Assembly (NCBI RefSeq): GCF_000745185.1 | Contig: NZ_JQNJ01000001.1 | Span: 3,640,501-3,704,500, forward strand | Direction: 5' to 3' | Length of the DNA stretch: 64,000 bases | DNA from: Muricauda sp. MAR_2010_75 | Lineage (GTDB): Bacteria; Bacteroidota; Bacteroidia; Flavobacteriales; Flavobacteriaceae | Part shown: positions 50,297 through 59,106 of the stretch, in pieces | Layout of the letters: each line of letters starts with the position of its first letter | Numbering within the stretch: the stretch's first letter is position 1 | Made by a program: the position numbers and the translations under genes | The notes under the pieces: model-generated | Databases searched by the model: none | Seen by the model: only the letters and a program-made list of their open reading frames with translations | What the model was told of the DNA's origin: nothing

Positions 50297-51089
50297 TGGG
50301 TGTTGTCTTGATTTTGATTTCTGGTGTGTGATAAACGGTTGAGTTGGCAGGAACTGAAGAGGTAAGCCATGCATTACCGCCGATAACGGAGTTTTTTCCA
50401 ATTACTGTTTCCCCGCCCAAAATAGTGGCATTGGCATAAATGGTAACATTGGATTCAATGGTGGGATGCCTTTTGGTTTTTTGCAGGTTCTTGGCCACAT
50501 AAAGGGCTCCCAAGGTAACTCCTTGATAGATTTTAACATTATCATGAATCACCGCCGTCTCACCAATCACAACCCCAGTTGCGTGGTCAATGAAAAACGA
50601 TTTTCCAATGGTAGCACCTGGATTTATGTCCACACCAGTCTGTCTATGCGCATATTCAGTCATCAATCTTGGAATCAACGGCACGCCCTGCACATATAGT
50701 TCATGTGCCAATCTGTATATGGCGATGGCATAAAATCCAGGATAGGCCATATAAATTTCTTGAATTGACAATGATGCTGGGTCGCAGTTCAATATTGCCT
50801 CGGCATCCAGATTGAGTTTCTCCAGAATTTCCGGCAATGTGGTAACATAACTGTCCCAAAACTCGCTACAGGGTCTTTCCAGTTCCCAACAAGCCATATC
50901 AAGCAGGGTATTGAACTTTTTCTCCAACATTTCCAAGTTTACGGCAACTGGTGTGTTGGCATCAAAAAGGGTATAAAAAAGTGTATCGGTAAAATCCTCG
51001 GTTTCCTGTTTTAATCTAAAGTCAAGATAGGGCAGTTTCTTATGCCTGTTCAACTCAGAAATTATCTTTTCCTTATCCATACTGTTCAT
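50289..51089 (-). CDS. cysE: Serine O-acetyltransferase
   Basis: About 266 residues. Acetylates serine for cysteine synthesis. The helical N-terminal part (about 1-130) is followed by hexapeptide repeats with [20 protein letters not shown] (catalytic His and Asp region) and [20 protein letters not shown]. It resembles the EpsC-type SAT. Starts tested: ATG 51089 (MNSMDKEK) is used; ATG 51080 is also possible; a TTG at 51110 is less likely. Operon with cysM. Confidence 0.92.
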   Translation of the reverse strand: MNSMDKEKIISELNRHKKLPYLDFRLKQETEDFTDTLFYTLFDANTPVAVNLEMLEKKFNTLLDMACWELERPCSEFWDSYVTTLPEILEKLNLDAEAILNCDPASLSIQEIYMAYPGFYAIAIYRLAHELYVQGVPLIPRLMTEYAHRQTGVDINPGATIGKSFFIDHATGVVIGETAVIHDNVKIYQGVTLGALYVAKNLQKTKRHPTIESNVTIYANATILGGETVIGKNSVIGGNAWLTSSVPANSTVYHTPEIKIKTTPNV

Positions 51090-51178
51090 TATGGTCTTAA
51101 AATTAGACAAATCCTTACCATGCTCCCCGATAAAAAGCTAACTTTAGATAAAAAATAACATATTATCAAAATAAGACT

Positions 51179-51856
51179 GTGAGCAATTCCACTATCCCAA
51201 AAGATGCATTTGACTTCTTAAAAGAGCTTTCCAAAAATAACAACAAAGATTGGTTCGAACAGCATAAACCCACTTTCAAAGCACATGAAAAGGCGGTAAA
51301 ATCCTTTTTTGAAAGTGTGAAGAACGAGCTTAGCCACCATGATGAAATAGAAAAAATGAAAATGTTCCGAATTTATCGGGATGTGCGTTTTTCAAAAGAT
51401 AAGACACCCTATAAAACCCACTTGGCGGCTTCGTTTGCACGCTTAGGGGCACATTTACGCGGCGGATATTACATCCATCTCACGCCAGGAGGTTCATTTT
51501 TGGCGACTGGTTTTTGGGATCCCAACAAAGAGGATTTGTTCCGTATCCGTAAGGAGCTCGAAATGGATGCTTCGGAATTTCGTGAAGTAATTAATGGGAA
51601 ATCTTTTAAAGCAATTTGGGGCGATTTGGCCGGTGATGCAGTGAAAACAGCGCCCAAGGGATTTGACAAGGAACACACTGACATAGATTTAATTCGGAAG
51701 AAGCAATTTATTTTTATCCGAAACTTTTCGGACAAAGAAGTACTTTCGGATACCTTCCTTCAAGAAGTGGACAAATCCTATCGTGCCATTCGGCCTTATT
51801 TTGACCTTATGAGCGATATCTTGACCACCAATCTCAACGGGGAATCCATTTTATAA
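51179..51856 (+). CDS. DUF2461-family protein
   Basis: 225 residues. N-terminus FDFLKELSKNNNKDWFEQHK and KMFRIYRDVRFSKDKTPYKT are the hallmarks of the DUF2461 (TIGR02453) family, as is GGYYIHLTPGGSFLATGFWD. No enzyme activity is known for the family. It begins with GTG at 51179 (MSNSTIPKDAF), as no ATG lies near. Convergent with and overlapping by 6 bp the next gene. Cytoplasmic; no membrane segments. Confidence 0.9.
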   Translation: MSNSTIPKDAFDFLKELSKNNNKDWFEQHKPTFKAHEKAVKSFFESVKNELSHHDEIEKMKMFRIYRDVRFSKDKTPYKTHLAASFARLGAHLRGGYYIHLTPGGSFLATGFWDPNKEDLFRIRKELEMDASEFREVINGKSFKAIWGDLAGDAVKTAPKGFDKEHTDIDLIRKKQFIFIRNFSDKEVLSDTFLQEVDKSYRAIRPYFDLMSDILTTNLNGESIL

Positions 51857-52261
51857 AAGAACTTCTTCTTTATCTAGCAGTTGCACTTGGTCCTTTAAAC
51901 GTTCAACGACCATATTCATCATTCGTTTGTTCAAGGCAGAGGAGTTTAGAATGTAATTTTGATATTCCTCAACGGTAAACTGACCAATGACCATGCCCTT
52001 CAAGGAATTTCTGAATTTGATATCCTTTTGTATGGCCCGCTCAATGTATGCCAAACGTTTTTCTAGGGAAAGGTCGTAAAAAACACCTTTGTGTTTAGCG
52101 ATGTAATTTTTAAAGGCCTCTACCAGCAGAAAGTTCTGCAATTTAATTACCGGACGCAGGGTTTTGTTCTGAAAACGCTCTTCAGAACCCATTTGACTAT
52201 TAAAATGTGACTGTGGAATGTCCGGACGAATCTCCAAAAGACTTTTGGATCGTGAATCCAT
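51851..52261 (-). CDS. Conserved helical protein of unknown function
   Basis: 136 residues. Mostly helical and basic; LRPVIKLQNFLLVEAFKNYI and RLAYIERAIQKDIKFRNSLK are the clearest helices. No cysteine cluster, signal peptide or membrane helix. Flavobacterial homologues are sometimes labelled glyoxalase, from memory, but I see no glyoxalase motif. It ends on the last bases of the convergent DUF2461 gene. It starts with ATG 52261 and seems monocistronic. Confidence 0.65.
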   Translation of the reverse strand: MDSRSKSLLEIRPDIPQSHFNSQMGSEERFQNKTLRPVIKLQNFLLVEAFKNYIAKHKGVFYDLSLEKRLAYIERAIQKDIKFRNSLKGMVIGQFTVEEYQNYILNSSALNKRMMNMVVERLKDQVQLLDKEEVLL

Positions 52262-52427
52262 GGCTGTAAGTTTTACTAAAATTACATAATCAAAAACCGC
52301 GCAATTTTGTTGGCGTCAATAGTTTTTAACGATGTTATAAACAAGTCTTCAGGTCTGGACGATAGAACCAGAGGTTGCAAAATGTTTTATTTGAGTATTT
52401 TTAAGGCCATTTAATTCAACAAACATC

Positions 52428-53189
52428 ATGCACATAAAATTCGTTGGCCTATTATGCCTCGCCCTGTTTATCTTTTCCTGTAAAAATCAGAATAAAGAAG
52501 AAAAAACCAACCCATGGCACACCAAGCAAATTGCGGCGGAAAATGAGAGTCACAATACTTTATATGATATTGAAAAAGAGCAGGGGTGGGAATTGTTATT
52601 TGATGGCAAAACCTTAAACGGTTGGCATGTGTACAATTCTGGAGCTCCATCCGTCTGGGAGGTTAAAGACGGGGCCTTGCACCGCAATCCACAGATTGAA
52701 ACCCAAAATAATGAAGATTTGCTTACCGAAAATGTCTATGAAAACTATGAGCTGGTGTTGGAATGGAAAATTGGGAATCGTGGGAACAGTGGTATCTTCA
52801 TCAATGTACAGGAAAAACCTGAGGTGGCCACGGCATACCAAACTGGACCTGAGTACCAAATTCTGGACCCTAACCACATGGATCAAGATATACCCGTGAA
52901 AAAATCTGGCTGTTTGTATGGGTTTTCCCCACAACTCAATGAAGCCATCACCCATCACGGCGAGTGGAACCAAACCCGAATTAAACAAGTGGATGGAAAA
53001 GTGGAATTTTACCTAAACGGTGTTCTCACCAGTACCCAGGACTTTACAACGCCTGAATGGAAAGAAAAAATAAAGGAAACCAACTTTACCAATTACCCTG
53101 AATTTGGCAAAGCCACCCAAGGCAAAATAGCCTTACAGGATTGGTATTTTGAGGTTTGGTTTAGGGATATAAAAATCAGGGAGCTTTAA
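52428..53189 (+). CDS. DUF1080 (3-keto-disaccharide hydrolase-type) lipoprotein
   Basis: 253 residues. The signal peptide ends in the lipobox LFIFSC (Cys17), so the protein is membrane-anchored outside the cytoplasm. The DUF1080 jelly-roll (about 55-253) shows QGWELLFDGKTLNGWHVYN, the tryptophan-rich start of the family, then GNRGNSGIFINVQE and GPEYQILDPN. Family members hydrolyse 3-keto-glycosides or bind glycans. No partner oxidoreductase is near, and nothing indicates the sugar. Confidence 0.88.
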   Translation: MHIKFVGLLCLALFIFSCKNQNKEEKTNPWHTKQIAAENESHNTLYDIEKEQGWELLFDGKTLNGWHVYNSGAPSVWEVKDGALHRNPQIETQNNEDLLTENVYENYELVLEWKIGNRGNSGIFINVQEKPEVATAYQTGPEYQILDPNHMDQDIPVKKSGCLYGFSPQLNEAITHHGEWNQTRIKQVDGKVEFYLNGVLTSTQDFTTPEWKEKIKETNFTNYPEFGKATQGKIALQDWYFEVWFRDIKIREL

Positions 53190-53291
53190 TTAATATTTCC
53201 CCACAATCCACCATGCAATCATGATGACCACAAATACCGCGGTTTGGATATAAAGGAATAGTCTGAAGATGTTATGGCTCTTTCTGGTCAT
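53190..53291 (-). CDS. Possible 33-residue single-helix membrane protein
   Basis: ATG at 53291, TAA at 53192-53190. A basic start (MTRKSHNIFR) and one hydrophobic helix (about 11-30: LFLYIQTAVFVVIMIAWWIV) end with GKY. It fills the gap between the DUF1080 gene and the next minus gene and has the composition of a real small membrane protein. A perfect 8-bp hairpin (53321-53339) precedes it. Not certain. Confidence 0.4.
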   Translation of the reverse strand: MTRKSHNIFRLFLYIQTAVFVVIMIAWWIVGKY

Positions 53292-53320
53292 ACGCTAAAG
53301 ATACGCTTTTATTTTCTTCA

Positions 53321-53339
53321 GTGAATTCCACGAATTCAC
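53321..53339. repeat. Perfect palindromic hairpin
   Basis: GTGAATTC (53321-53328), CAC, GAATTCAC (53332-53339), located 30 bp upstream of the 33-codon ORF and after the 88-residue protein gene (minus strand). No T-run follows, so an operator or a weak end rather than a standard terminator. Confidence 0.4.
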
Positions 53340-53373
53340 CAAAACCATGGAACTAGACAAAACCAACCCGAAT

Positions 53374-53640
53374 TTAAAACCGGCTTCTTTTTAAATAGAG
53401 TAACTGCATCAGGCAAAGTGCAACAGGAGCTGCATACATCCAAATTAAAGTAGGCACCATGCCGCAGTAACCACTGTTGTTCATTTTACAATCAATGTAA
53501 TTGGAGAGATAGAGTACGCCAACCAGCATACCAATGGTAGCCAAGGTCCATATTAACCAATCAGAGTTTAATCCAGCTTTTACATTTTTATAAACCAATA
53601 CCAAAAAGATGACCCCTACCACGATAAGAAATATACCCAT
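53374..53640 (-). CDS. Small membrane protein, 88 residues
   Basis: Three predicted helices (about 2-18, 29-47 and 62-80), with two cysteines in the loop between the second and third (DCKMNNSGYCG) that may form a disulfide outside the membrane. The C-terminus is basic (LYLKRSRF). No family recognised. It follows the TspO-like gene and a possible micro-ORF on the same strand. Confidence 0.6.
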   Translation of the reverse strand: MGIFLIVVGVIFLVLVYKNVKAGLNSDWLIWTLATIGMLVGVLYLSNYIDCKMNNSGYCGMVPTLIWMYAAPVALCLMQLLYLKRSRF

Positions 53641-53660
53641 ACAAACGGAATTTGCTTTGT

Positions 53661-53768
53661 TTAGGGGGAAGTGCTGGTAAGATAATCAAATGCATCAAGA
53701 ATCGATTGCAGATAATCCTGAAAAAAACTGGGGGTTTTGTTTGGTTGCGTTAATAAAATAAATTTCAT
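53661..53768 (-). CDS. Possible 35-residue micro-ORF
   Basis: ATG 53768 to TAA 53661. MKFILLTQPNKTPSF is followed by an amphipathic helix (FFQDYLQSILDAFDYLTS). A purine-rich AAAGGGG stands just upstream of the ATG. It occupies the 140-bp gap between the TspO-like gene and the 88-residue protein gene. Coding status is uncertain. Confidence 0.3.
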   Translation of the reverse strand: MKFILLTQPNKTPSFFQDYLQSILDAFDYLTSTSP

Positions 53769-53780
53769 ACCCCTTTTTAT

Positions 53781-54611
53781 TTAATCAGCCCGATGATTAA
53801 TTTCGTCAATCTTCTTTCCTCTTCTGAACTCCATAAATTTAACCAAAGGATTGGTGTCTCTATTCAAAAAGCCATGAATACCAGAACTCACCACTAGAAT
53901 CAATGCGGCTGCTCCGGCAGTAAAAACAATGCTTTGATGTTGTTCATAATTGGCAAAGGCAATCGCCACCAAGGCCCAAGCCCCCACCAAGGCGAATTCG
54001 CGCATATTTCTTTTCCAGGTAACGAGCAGATTTATGACCAGAGCAATGACAATCATGATCATGGTCCAAATCTCTTCTGAAATTCCAAAACCATCCCAGC
54101 CCAGCTTGACCAGATACACTGAAACGTTTGCTATACTAGCGACGGTTACCCAACCGGAGTAAAACACAAAAGGCCACCATAAAAATGCGATGACACTGAT
54201 TGGGGCATCCCATAATTCCATAGCATTATCCATTACAATTTTTAAAAGGGAAAGTAGCAGTATAAAAATGAAAATGCAGGATAAACCCGTATAACCATAC
54301 AACCAACTCACCACCCAAGCGATATTTGCTGCACAAGAAAGGGCAAAATTCCACCCAACCTTACCTATAAAACCATCATCCCGAACCTGGGTAAAAAGAC
54401 TTCTGCCTTGATAGACAACAAAACCCAGTAGTAGCAAATAAATCAGGCCCCAAATTGAAAAAGCATAACTGGCAGGTGTAAAAAGTGAATCCAAATCATT
54501 GGAAACCTCGCCAATGGATGTATTATTCATTTTTCCTGTATTTGATAGGTAATTGACAAAAACCGTTGAGACAAAGGCTATTGTATTTACGATTTGAAGA
54601 ATTCGTTTCAT
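53781..54611 (-). CDS. TspO/MBR-like tryptophan-rich membrane protein
   Basis: 276 residues with about eight membrane helices. Residues 45-75 (ASYAFSIWGLIYLLLLGFVV) and the tryptophans in IAWVVSWLYGYTG and PISVIAFLWWPFVFYSGWVT match the tryptophan-rich sensory/TspO-MBR family in its longer form. Family members bind porphyrins or affect tetrapyrrole and stress responses. The C-terminal tail is charged. It is divergent from the DUF72 gene. Confidence 0.75.
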   Translation of the reverse strand: MKRILQIVNTIAFVSTVFVNYLSNTGKMNNTSIGEVSNDLDSLFTPASYAFSIWGLIYLLLLGFVVYQGRSLFTQVRDDGFIGKVGWNFALSCAANIAWVVSWLYGYTGLSCIFIFILLLSLLKIVMDNAMELWDAPISVIAFLWWPFVFYSGWVTVASIANVSVYLVKLGWDGFGISEEIWTMIMIVIALVINLLVTWKRNMREFALVGAWALVAIAFANYEQHQSIVFTAGAAALILVVSSGIHGFLNRDTNPLVKFMEFRRGKKIDEINHRAD

Positions 54612-54734
54612 ACTGCATATATTCGTTTTATTGCACCATTCAATGTAGAAATTTTTAAGTGATTTTAAGATAGGAGCTATAGAAATAGGGACAATAATCC
54701 CATTTTTATACTTTTAAGCAACTAAATCCATATT

Positions 54735-55634
54735 ATGAAATTCGGCAAAGTAGAGCATCCCGAACTTATTGACTTTACAATACCACCAGACCACCCAGAT
54801 ACGGCAGTGGTTTTGTCCAAAAACAAACAGGACGGGGAGACCAAGATATTTGTGGGCTGCGCCAAATGGAACCGGCAAGATTTAAAGAACTTTTATCCGC
54901 GCGGCACCAAAGATGAGTTGACGTACTATTCCACCCAATTCAATTGTATTGAGTTGAACGCTACTTTTTACCGCATCTTTCCGCCAGACACCTATGAAAA
55001 ATGGTACAACAAAACCCCGGAAGGGTTTAAATTCTTTCCCAAAATGACAAGAGATGTCAGTCATTTACGCCGCCTTAATGATAAGGTCTACGAAGTAGCG
55101 GACCGCTATTTGGAGGTCACCTCACTATTGAAAGAAAAACTGGGCACCATCTTTTTACAGATGCACAACAACTTTGACCCCAAAAACTGGGATAGGGTCG
55201 AACGCTTTGTGGAGTATTGGCCCAAAGAGTTTCCGCTGGCCCTAGAATTCAGGCATACGGATTGGTTCACCGATGAAACGGTTTCCCAAGAACTCTATCA
55301 TTTGTTGGAAGAAAACGGAATAGCCAATGTTTTGGTAGATACAGCAGGTAGGCGAGACCTCATGCACATGCGATTGACCAACAATGAGGCATTTATTCGC
55401 TATGTTGGAGCTAACCATGAGTCCGATTATTCCCGTTTGGAGGATTGGGTGGAACGTTTGGATGCTTGGAAAAATATGGGCTTAAAAAATATCCATTTCT
55501 TTGTACACCAGAACCTTGAGTTGGAATCTCCTTTGCTTTCGGCCCATTTCATTGAAATGTTAAACCCTAAATTGGGAACGAATTTGACCATTCCCAGGTC
55601 GACTTTAAGCCCCCAGAAAGATTTGTTCAATTAA
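54735..55634 (+). CDS. DUF72-family protein (YecE-like)
   Basis: 299 residues, TIM-barrel DUF72. IFVGCAKWNRQDLKNFYPRG is the conserved start of the barrel (YecE has GxxxWxxxxWxxxFYP), CIELNATFYRIFPPDTYEKW follows, and FFPKMTRDVSHLRRL carries the K/R-rich loop. LGTIFLQMHNNFDPKN and LALEFRHTDWF are further signatures. No defined enzyme activity; iron-cluster or nucleotide roles have been suggested. Soluble. Confidence 0.92.
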   Translation: MKFGKVEHPELIDFTIPPDHPDTAVVLSKNKQDGETKIFVGCAKWNRQDLKNFYPRGTKDELTYYSTQFNCIELNATFYRIFPPDTYEKWYNKTPEGFKFFPKMTRDVSHLRRLNDKVYEVADRYLEVTSLLKEKLGTIFLQMHNNFDPKNWDRVERFVEYWPKEFPLALEFRHTDWFTDETVSQELYHLLEENGIANVLVDTAGRRDLMHMRLTNNEAFIRYVGANHESDYSRLEDWVERLDAWKNMGLKNIHFFVHQNLELESPLLSAHFIEMLNPKLGTNLTIPRSTLSPQKDLFN

Positions 55635-55759
55635 TTGATGGATTGAAAAATCCCAAGGTCAAAAATTGTCGTCTAAACACTTCTAAAGAGTAGAAAATCT
55701 CAAATTGATAAATAACCGAAAACAAAGCGGTAATTAACTTCAACTTAACACCATTCAAC

Positions 55760-55767
55760 TAACTTTG
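55760..55767 (+). promoter_or_regulatory. -7 box of the thioesterase gene
   Basis: TAACTTTG, 25 bp before ATG 55793. No clear -33 box. Confidence 0.4.
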
Positions 55768-55792
55768 CATCTGAATTAGTAAAGTTTCAATT

Positions 55793-56209
55793 ATGCGATT
55801 TCATACAAGAAAATGGGTAAAGCCGGGAGATTTGAACGCCAATGGAACGCTGTTCGGAGGCAAGGTCCTTGCTTGGATAGACGAAGAAGCAGCACTATAC
55901 AGCATCATACAACTGGAGAATAAGAAAGTGGTCACCAAATATATGTCCGAAATCAATTTTATGAGCACCGCCAGCGAAGGTGATGTCATCGAAATTGGAA
56001 TTGACGTCATTAAATTCGGGACTACTTCAATTTCCCTGAACTGTGAGGTGCGGAACAAGATGACCCACGAGAGCATTGTCACCGTGGACAACATCATCAT
56101 GGTAAACTTGGACGATAAGGGCAATCCCAAACCCCATGGGAAAACCAAAATAGAGTTCGTTAAGGACCGATTGGCCAAAAAGGAAAAGGAGGAAGAGGCA
56201 AAATCCTAG
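55793..56209 (+). CDS. Hotdog-fold acyl-CoA thioesterase
   Basis: 138 residues. ANGTLFGGKVLAWIDEEAAL (about 19-38) holds the aspartate and GG of the cytoplasmic acyl-CoA hydrolase family (YciA/BFIT-like); YMSEINFMSTASEGDVIEIG and HESIVTVDNIIMVNLD complete the hotdog. Removes CoA from acyl-CoA in the cytoplasm; chain length preference unknown. Lysine/glutamate-rich tail. Convergent and overlapping the dipeptidase gene by 4 bp. Confidence 0.92.
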   Translation: MRFHTRKWVKPGDLNANGTLFGGKVLAWIDEEAALYSIIQLENKKVVTKYMSEINFMSTASEGDVIEIGIDVIKFGTTSISLNCEVRNKMTHESIVTVDNIIMVNLDDKGNPKPHGKTKIEFVKDRLAKKEKEEEAKS

Positions 56210-57489
56210 TTGATAGCGTTGGCATACGCCTGAACCTCATCCAAAACCCGTAACAGGTTTCCACCCCACAATTTTGCGATTTCTTCTTCGGTATAGCCTC
56301 GTTTTACCAGTTCCAAGGTCACGTTGAAGGTTTCCGAGGCGTCGGACCAACCTTCAATACCGCCACCTCCATCAAAATCGGAGCTGATGCCTACATGGTC
56401 TATGCCAATGAGTTTCACCATGTAGTCGATGTGGTCCACTAAATCGGATACATTTACGGCTGGGGGTGCGTCCGATTTCGTAGCTGCGATTTCATCACCC
56501 AACTGGGTCACTTTAGGGTAATTTTCCATGAACTCGTCTTGTTGTTCTTTGGTCAATGATCCAAATTGGGAGCGTTCGTACCAATTCAGACCTAGTGAAT
56601 CTGCAGCTTCTTCATAAATGCCTTTCATGTAAGCAGAACGGGCCTCATCTTTTTCGGTGTTCAAGTACGAACTGAAGGCCACGGTCTGTACCACACCACC
56701 ATTCTCTTTCAACAACAGCAGTTGCTCATCATCCAAATTTCTGCTATGGTCGCAAAGAGCTCGGGCTGAGGAATGCGAAGCAATAATGGGAACTTTGGAA
56801 AGTTCAACCATCTGCAGCATGGCTTCTTTGGAAGGGTGAGAAATATCGATCATGATACCTACCCGGTTCATTTCGGCAATGGCTTGTTTTCCCAATTCAC
56901 TTAAACCATTGTGCAGCCAAATACTGTCCTTTTCGCCCGTATTGGAATCCGAAAACTGACTGTGACCATTATGGGCCAACGACATATAACGCGCTCCACG
57001 CCTTTGGTATTCTTCAATTTTAGATAGATCCTCACCAATAGGGTAGGCGTTTTCCACCCCGATCATGGCCACTTTTTTCCCAGATGCCGCTATACGACGT
57101 ACATCTTCCGAAGTCAATGCCAATTCAATCTCATCTGGCGCAATCTCCTCGCAGAGCTTATGGATGGCCTCAAACTTGGATATGGCATTTTCGGATGCAG
57201 CGGCATACCCTTCTACGCTTAATGTATCCTGACCGGTGTAAACGATAAACCATGCCACGTCCAATCCTCCTTCTTTCATTTTGGGCAGATTCACCTGTGT
57301 ATTGAGGTTTTGGGTGTAGTTGATGCTATCCGTAAAGTTGTTCACATTAATGTCATCATGTGTGTCTATGGTGATGACTGTATCATGGATACGTTGGGCT
57401 TTTTCTTCCAAAGTTTCTGCTTTATTCGGTTGTTTTTCTGCACAGCCTACAAATACGGAGATGCAGCACAAAAGGTAGAAATATTTCAT
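56206..57489 (-). CDS. M19 membrane dipeptidase, lipoprotein
   Basis: 427 residues from ATG 57489 (MKYFYLLCC). Lipobox VFVGC (Cys15), so it is lipid-anchored. Zinc residues: TIDTHDDINVN near the start, and histidines in SLAHNGHSQF, IASHSSARAL and DHVGISSDFDGGGGIEGW. Renal-dipeptidase fold (amidohydrolase barrel), cleaving dipeptides. The upstream 21-codon extension (57552) has no signal character. No obvious operon partner. Confidence 0.92.
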   Translation of the reverse strand: MKYFYLLCCISVFVGCAEKQPNKAETLEEKAQRIHDTVITIDTHDDINVNNFTDSINYTQNLNTQVNLPKMKEGGLDVAWFIVYTGQDTLSVEGYAAASENAISKFEAIHKLCEEIAPDEIELALTSEDVRRIAASGKKVAMIGVENAYPIGEDLSKIEEYQRRGARYMSLAHNGHSQFSDSNTGEKDSIWLHNGLSELGKQAIAEMNRVGIMIDISHPSKEAMLQMVELSKVPIIASHSSARALCDHSRNLDDEQLLLLKENGGVVQTVAFSSYLNTEKDEARSAYMKGIYEEAADSLGLNWYERSQFGSLTKEQQDEFMENYPKVTQLGDEIAATKSDAPPAVNVSDLVDHIDYMVKLIGIDHVGISSDFDGGGGIEGWSDASETFNVTLELVKRGYTEEEIAKLWGGNLLRVLDEVQAYANAIN

Positions 57490-57615
57490 GGTCGGTTTTT
57501 TACACCTACAAATAAAGCAATTTGACAACAAAATCCACAGCCTACAAAACAATAAATTGGTATCCCTTGGGCTATTCCTGATTTTTAGTAGAGAATAACC
57601 AATGGAAGAAAGAAA

Positions 57616-58371
57616 TTGAAAACACGGGAACTACTCACGTATTTGGAAAAGTTGGAAATAGGACTCAGCAGTTTTTCCTATGAGGAATTGGGCACTGTTG
57701 AAGCCGGAGAACTAAAAAAATCCTTTGAAGTGTTTAAGCACGGATTGGAAAACAAGGTTTTTGGGGTTTCTGAAATGAAGCAATTGGAAGTTATCTATGA
57801 GCGGATTGGCATTCAAAGTTCAGAAAGAAAGCCCTTTGAAGTAAAAGACCATAATTTACTCACCCTGATAGATTCCTTGGAAAAGACACGTTTGTCCAAA
57901 GATCAGAAAGAAATTGTATCCGCCTTGCGCGAAATAGCCCAAAGTTTGGATAAGAAAACCAAAAAGAAGCCTGCCAAAGGCAAGTCATTTGAAAGAAATC
58001 TGGAATCCAGCTTCTCCTCCAACAACATCAATCTAAAACCTGTGTTGGAAGACTGCATGGGGCAGATGGAACTTCTGGAGGAATTGGTGAAGCTTTTTAA
58101 ACAAAATGTATTGGAATTTGTAGGCAGTGCCAAGGTACACCTTCAAAACGAAAATTTTAAAGAACTGGATTTATCCTGTCAAAAAGTGCAATCCTGCCTG
58201 CGAATGCTAAAGACCGAAGGTCTTTTGGAGATAACACAGGAGATGATCACATTATGTCGTACAGACAATGATCAGAAACACCACTTGTTTTTATATGATC
58301 AATTCGTGGAGGAATTCCCAAGAGTACAGGAACAGGTGGATTTTGAAATGGAAATGTTACGAGCTATGTAA
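57616..58371 (+). CDS. Unknown protein with a possible degenerate Hpt domain
   Basis: 251 residues from TTG 57616 (MKTRELLTYLEKLEIGLSSF); an ATG upstream runs into a stop. The first half is helical, with a basic linker (KKTKKKPAKGK) near 112-122. The second half, from about 140, resembles the helical bundle of histidine phosphotransfer (Hpt) proteins: ELLEELVKLFKQNVLEFVGS, then ENFKELDLSCQKVQSCLRML. The segment that aligns with the Hpt HxxKxxxxxL motif reads QKVQSCLRML, so the phospho-histidine would be absent. This match is by eye. The next gene follows after 14 bp. Confidence 0.6.
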   Translation: MKTRELLTYLEKLEIGLSSFSYEELGTVEAGELKKSFEVFKHGLENKVFGVSEMKQLEVIYERIGIQSSERKPFEVKDHNLLTLIDSLEKTRLSKDQKEIVSALREIAQSLDKKTKKKPAKGKSFERNLESSFSSNNINLKPVLEDCMGQMELLEELVKLFKQNVLEFVGSAKVHLQNENFKELDLSCQKVQSCLRMLKTEGLLEITQEMITLCRTDNDQKHHLFLYDQFVEEFPRVQEQVDFEMEMLRAM

Positions 58372-58385
58372 TAAAATTAGCTGCC

Positions 58386-58745
58386 ATGGTAGACAACGAA
58401 CTCCCAAAATATCTGCAAAGTATTTTTTACCCATTATTTCAGCACACCACTGATTTGAAATGCAAGCTCATGTTGTTGGATGAAATGTTGGAGGTTGGCG
58501 ACAAAAAAGAGATTCCTTTTTTAGAAGAGTTGGAAAACTGTGATGAAGTCAAGATCAGCGACAAGGCTTTTGAGATCAAATCAGCACTACAGGAAAAATT
58601 GGGGGTGCTTGCTTCAGAAAGGGAGCGAAGGAGATTGCCCATGAGCCTGTGTTTCATCTACGATGAATTCAATATAAGACCTCACAAGGTAGATTCTGAC
58701 CTAGATTTTGAAGTGGCCTTGGATATCATGGAAATGGAAGAATGA
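58386..58745 (+). CDS. Small helical protein, possibly HEAT-like
   Basis: 119 residues. LKCKLMLLDEMLEVGDKKEI, then PFLEELENCDEVKISDKAFE and IKSALQEKLG have the helix-turn-helix rhythm of one or two HEAT-type repeats. The C-terminus is very acidic (DLDFEVALDIMEMEE). No family recognised. It begins 14 bp after the Hpt-like gene and is likely co-transcribed with it; the twin micro-ORFs come next. Confidence 0.6.
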   Translation: MVDNELPKYLQSIFYPLFQHTTDLKCKLMLLDEMLEVGDKKEIPFLEELENCDEVKISDKAFEIKSALQEKLGVLASERERRRLPMSLCFIYDEFNIRPHKVDSDLDFEVALDIMEMEE

Positions 58746-58863
58746 GTTGCCCTAGTTTTTACAACCAAAAAATAGGATTTCACCACAATTTATTGTTTCA
58801 CCATAATCTTTACAATAGATTCACGTTATAACAAAGACCCAAACATTTAAACGTAAGATTACC

Positions 58864-58962
58864 ATGTTATACGATACCTACGGAGAAGAATACTTGGCCT
58901 TTCTGCAAGAACTCAATGAGATTTTGAGCATAAACCAATTGGCCGAACTGGATTATTTATAG
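58864..58962 (+). CDS. Twin micro-protein 1 (32 residues)
   Basis: ATG 58864 to TAG 58960-58962. The product is acidic and helical: EEYLAFLQELNEILSINQLA is its core. It aligns with the next micro-ORF as YLxFxQxLNExL. Two adjacent short ORFs with matching residues but different codons argue for real coding. No family recognised. Confidence 0.55.
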   Translation: MLYDTYGEEYLAFLQELNEILSINQLAELDYL

Positions 58963-58984
58963 ATAACACCCCAAACGCTTTACC

Positions 58985-59086
58985 ATGAAAAATCATAATC
59001 AAGAAAATTCCGCTTACTTGAATTTCATTCAAAATTTGAACGAAATGCTGACTGATTTTGATATTACTCAGTTGAGCAGACCTTGA
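58985..59086 (+). CDS. Twin micro-protein 2 (33 residues)
   Basis: ATG 58985 to TGA 59084-59086, 22 bp after the first. MKNHNQENSAYLNFIQNLNE, then MLTDFDITQLSRP. The core AYLNFIQNLNEML matches EYLAFLQELNEIL of its twin at 8 of 13 positions. A terminator follows 25 bp later. Function unknown. Confidence 0.55.
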   Translation: MKNHNQENSAYLNFIQNLNEMLTDFDITQLSRP

Positions 59087-59106
59087 TAGTTTAAGTGAAT
59101 ATCATG

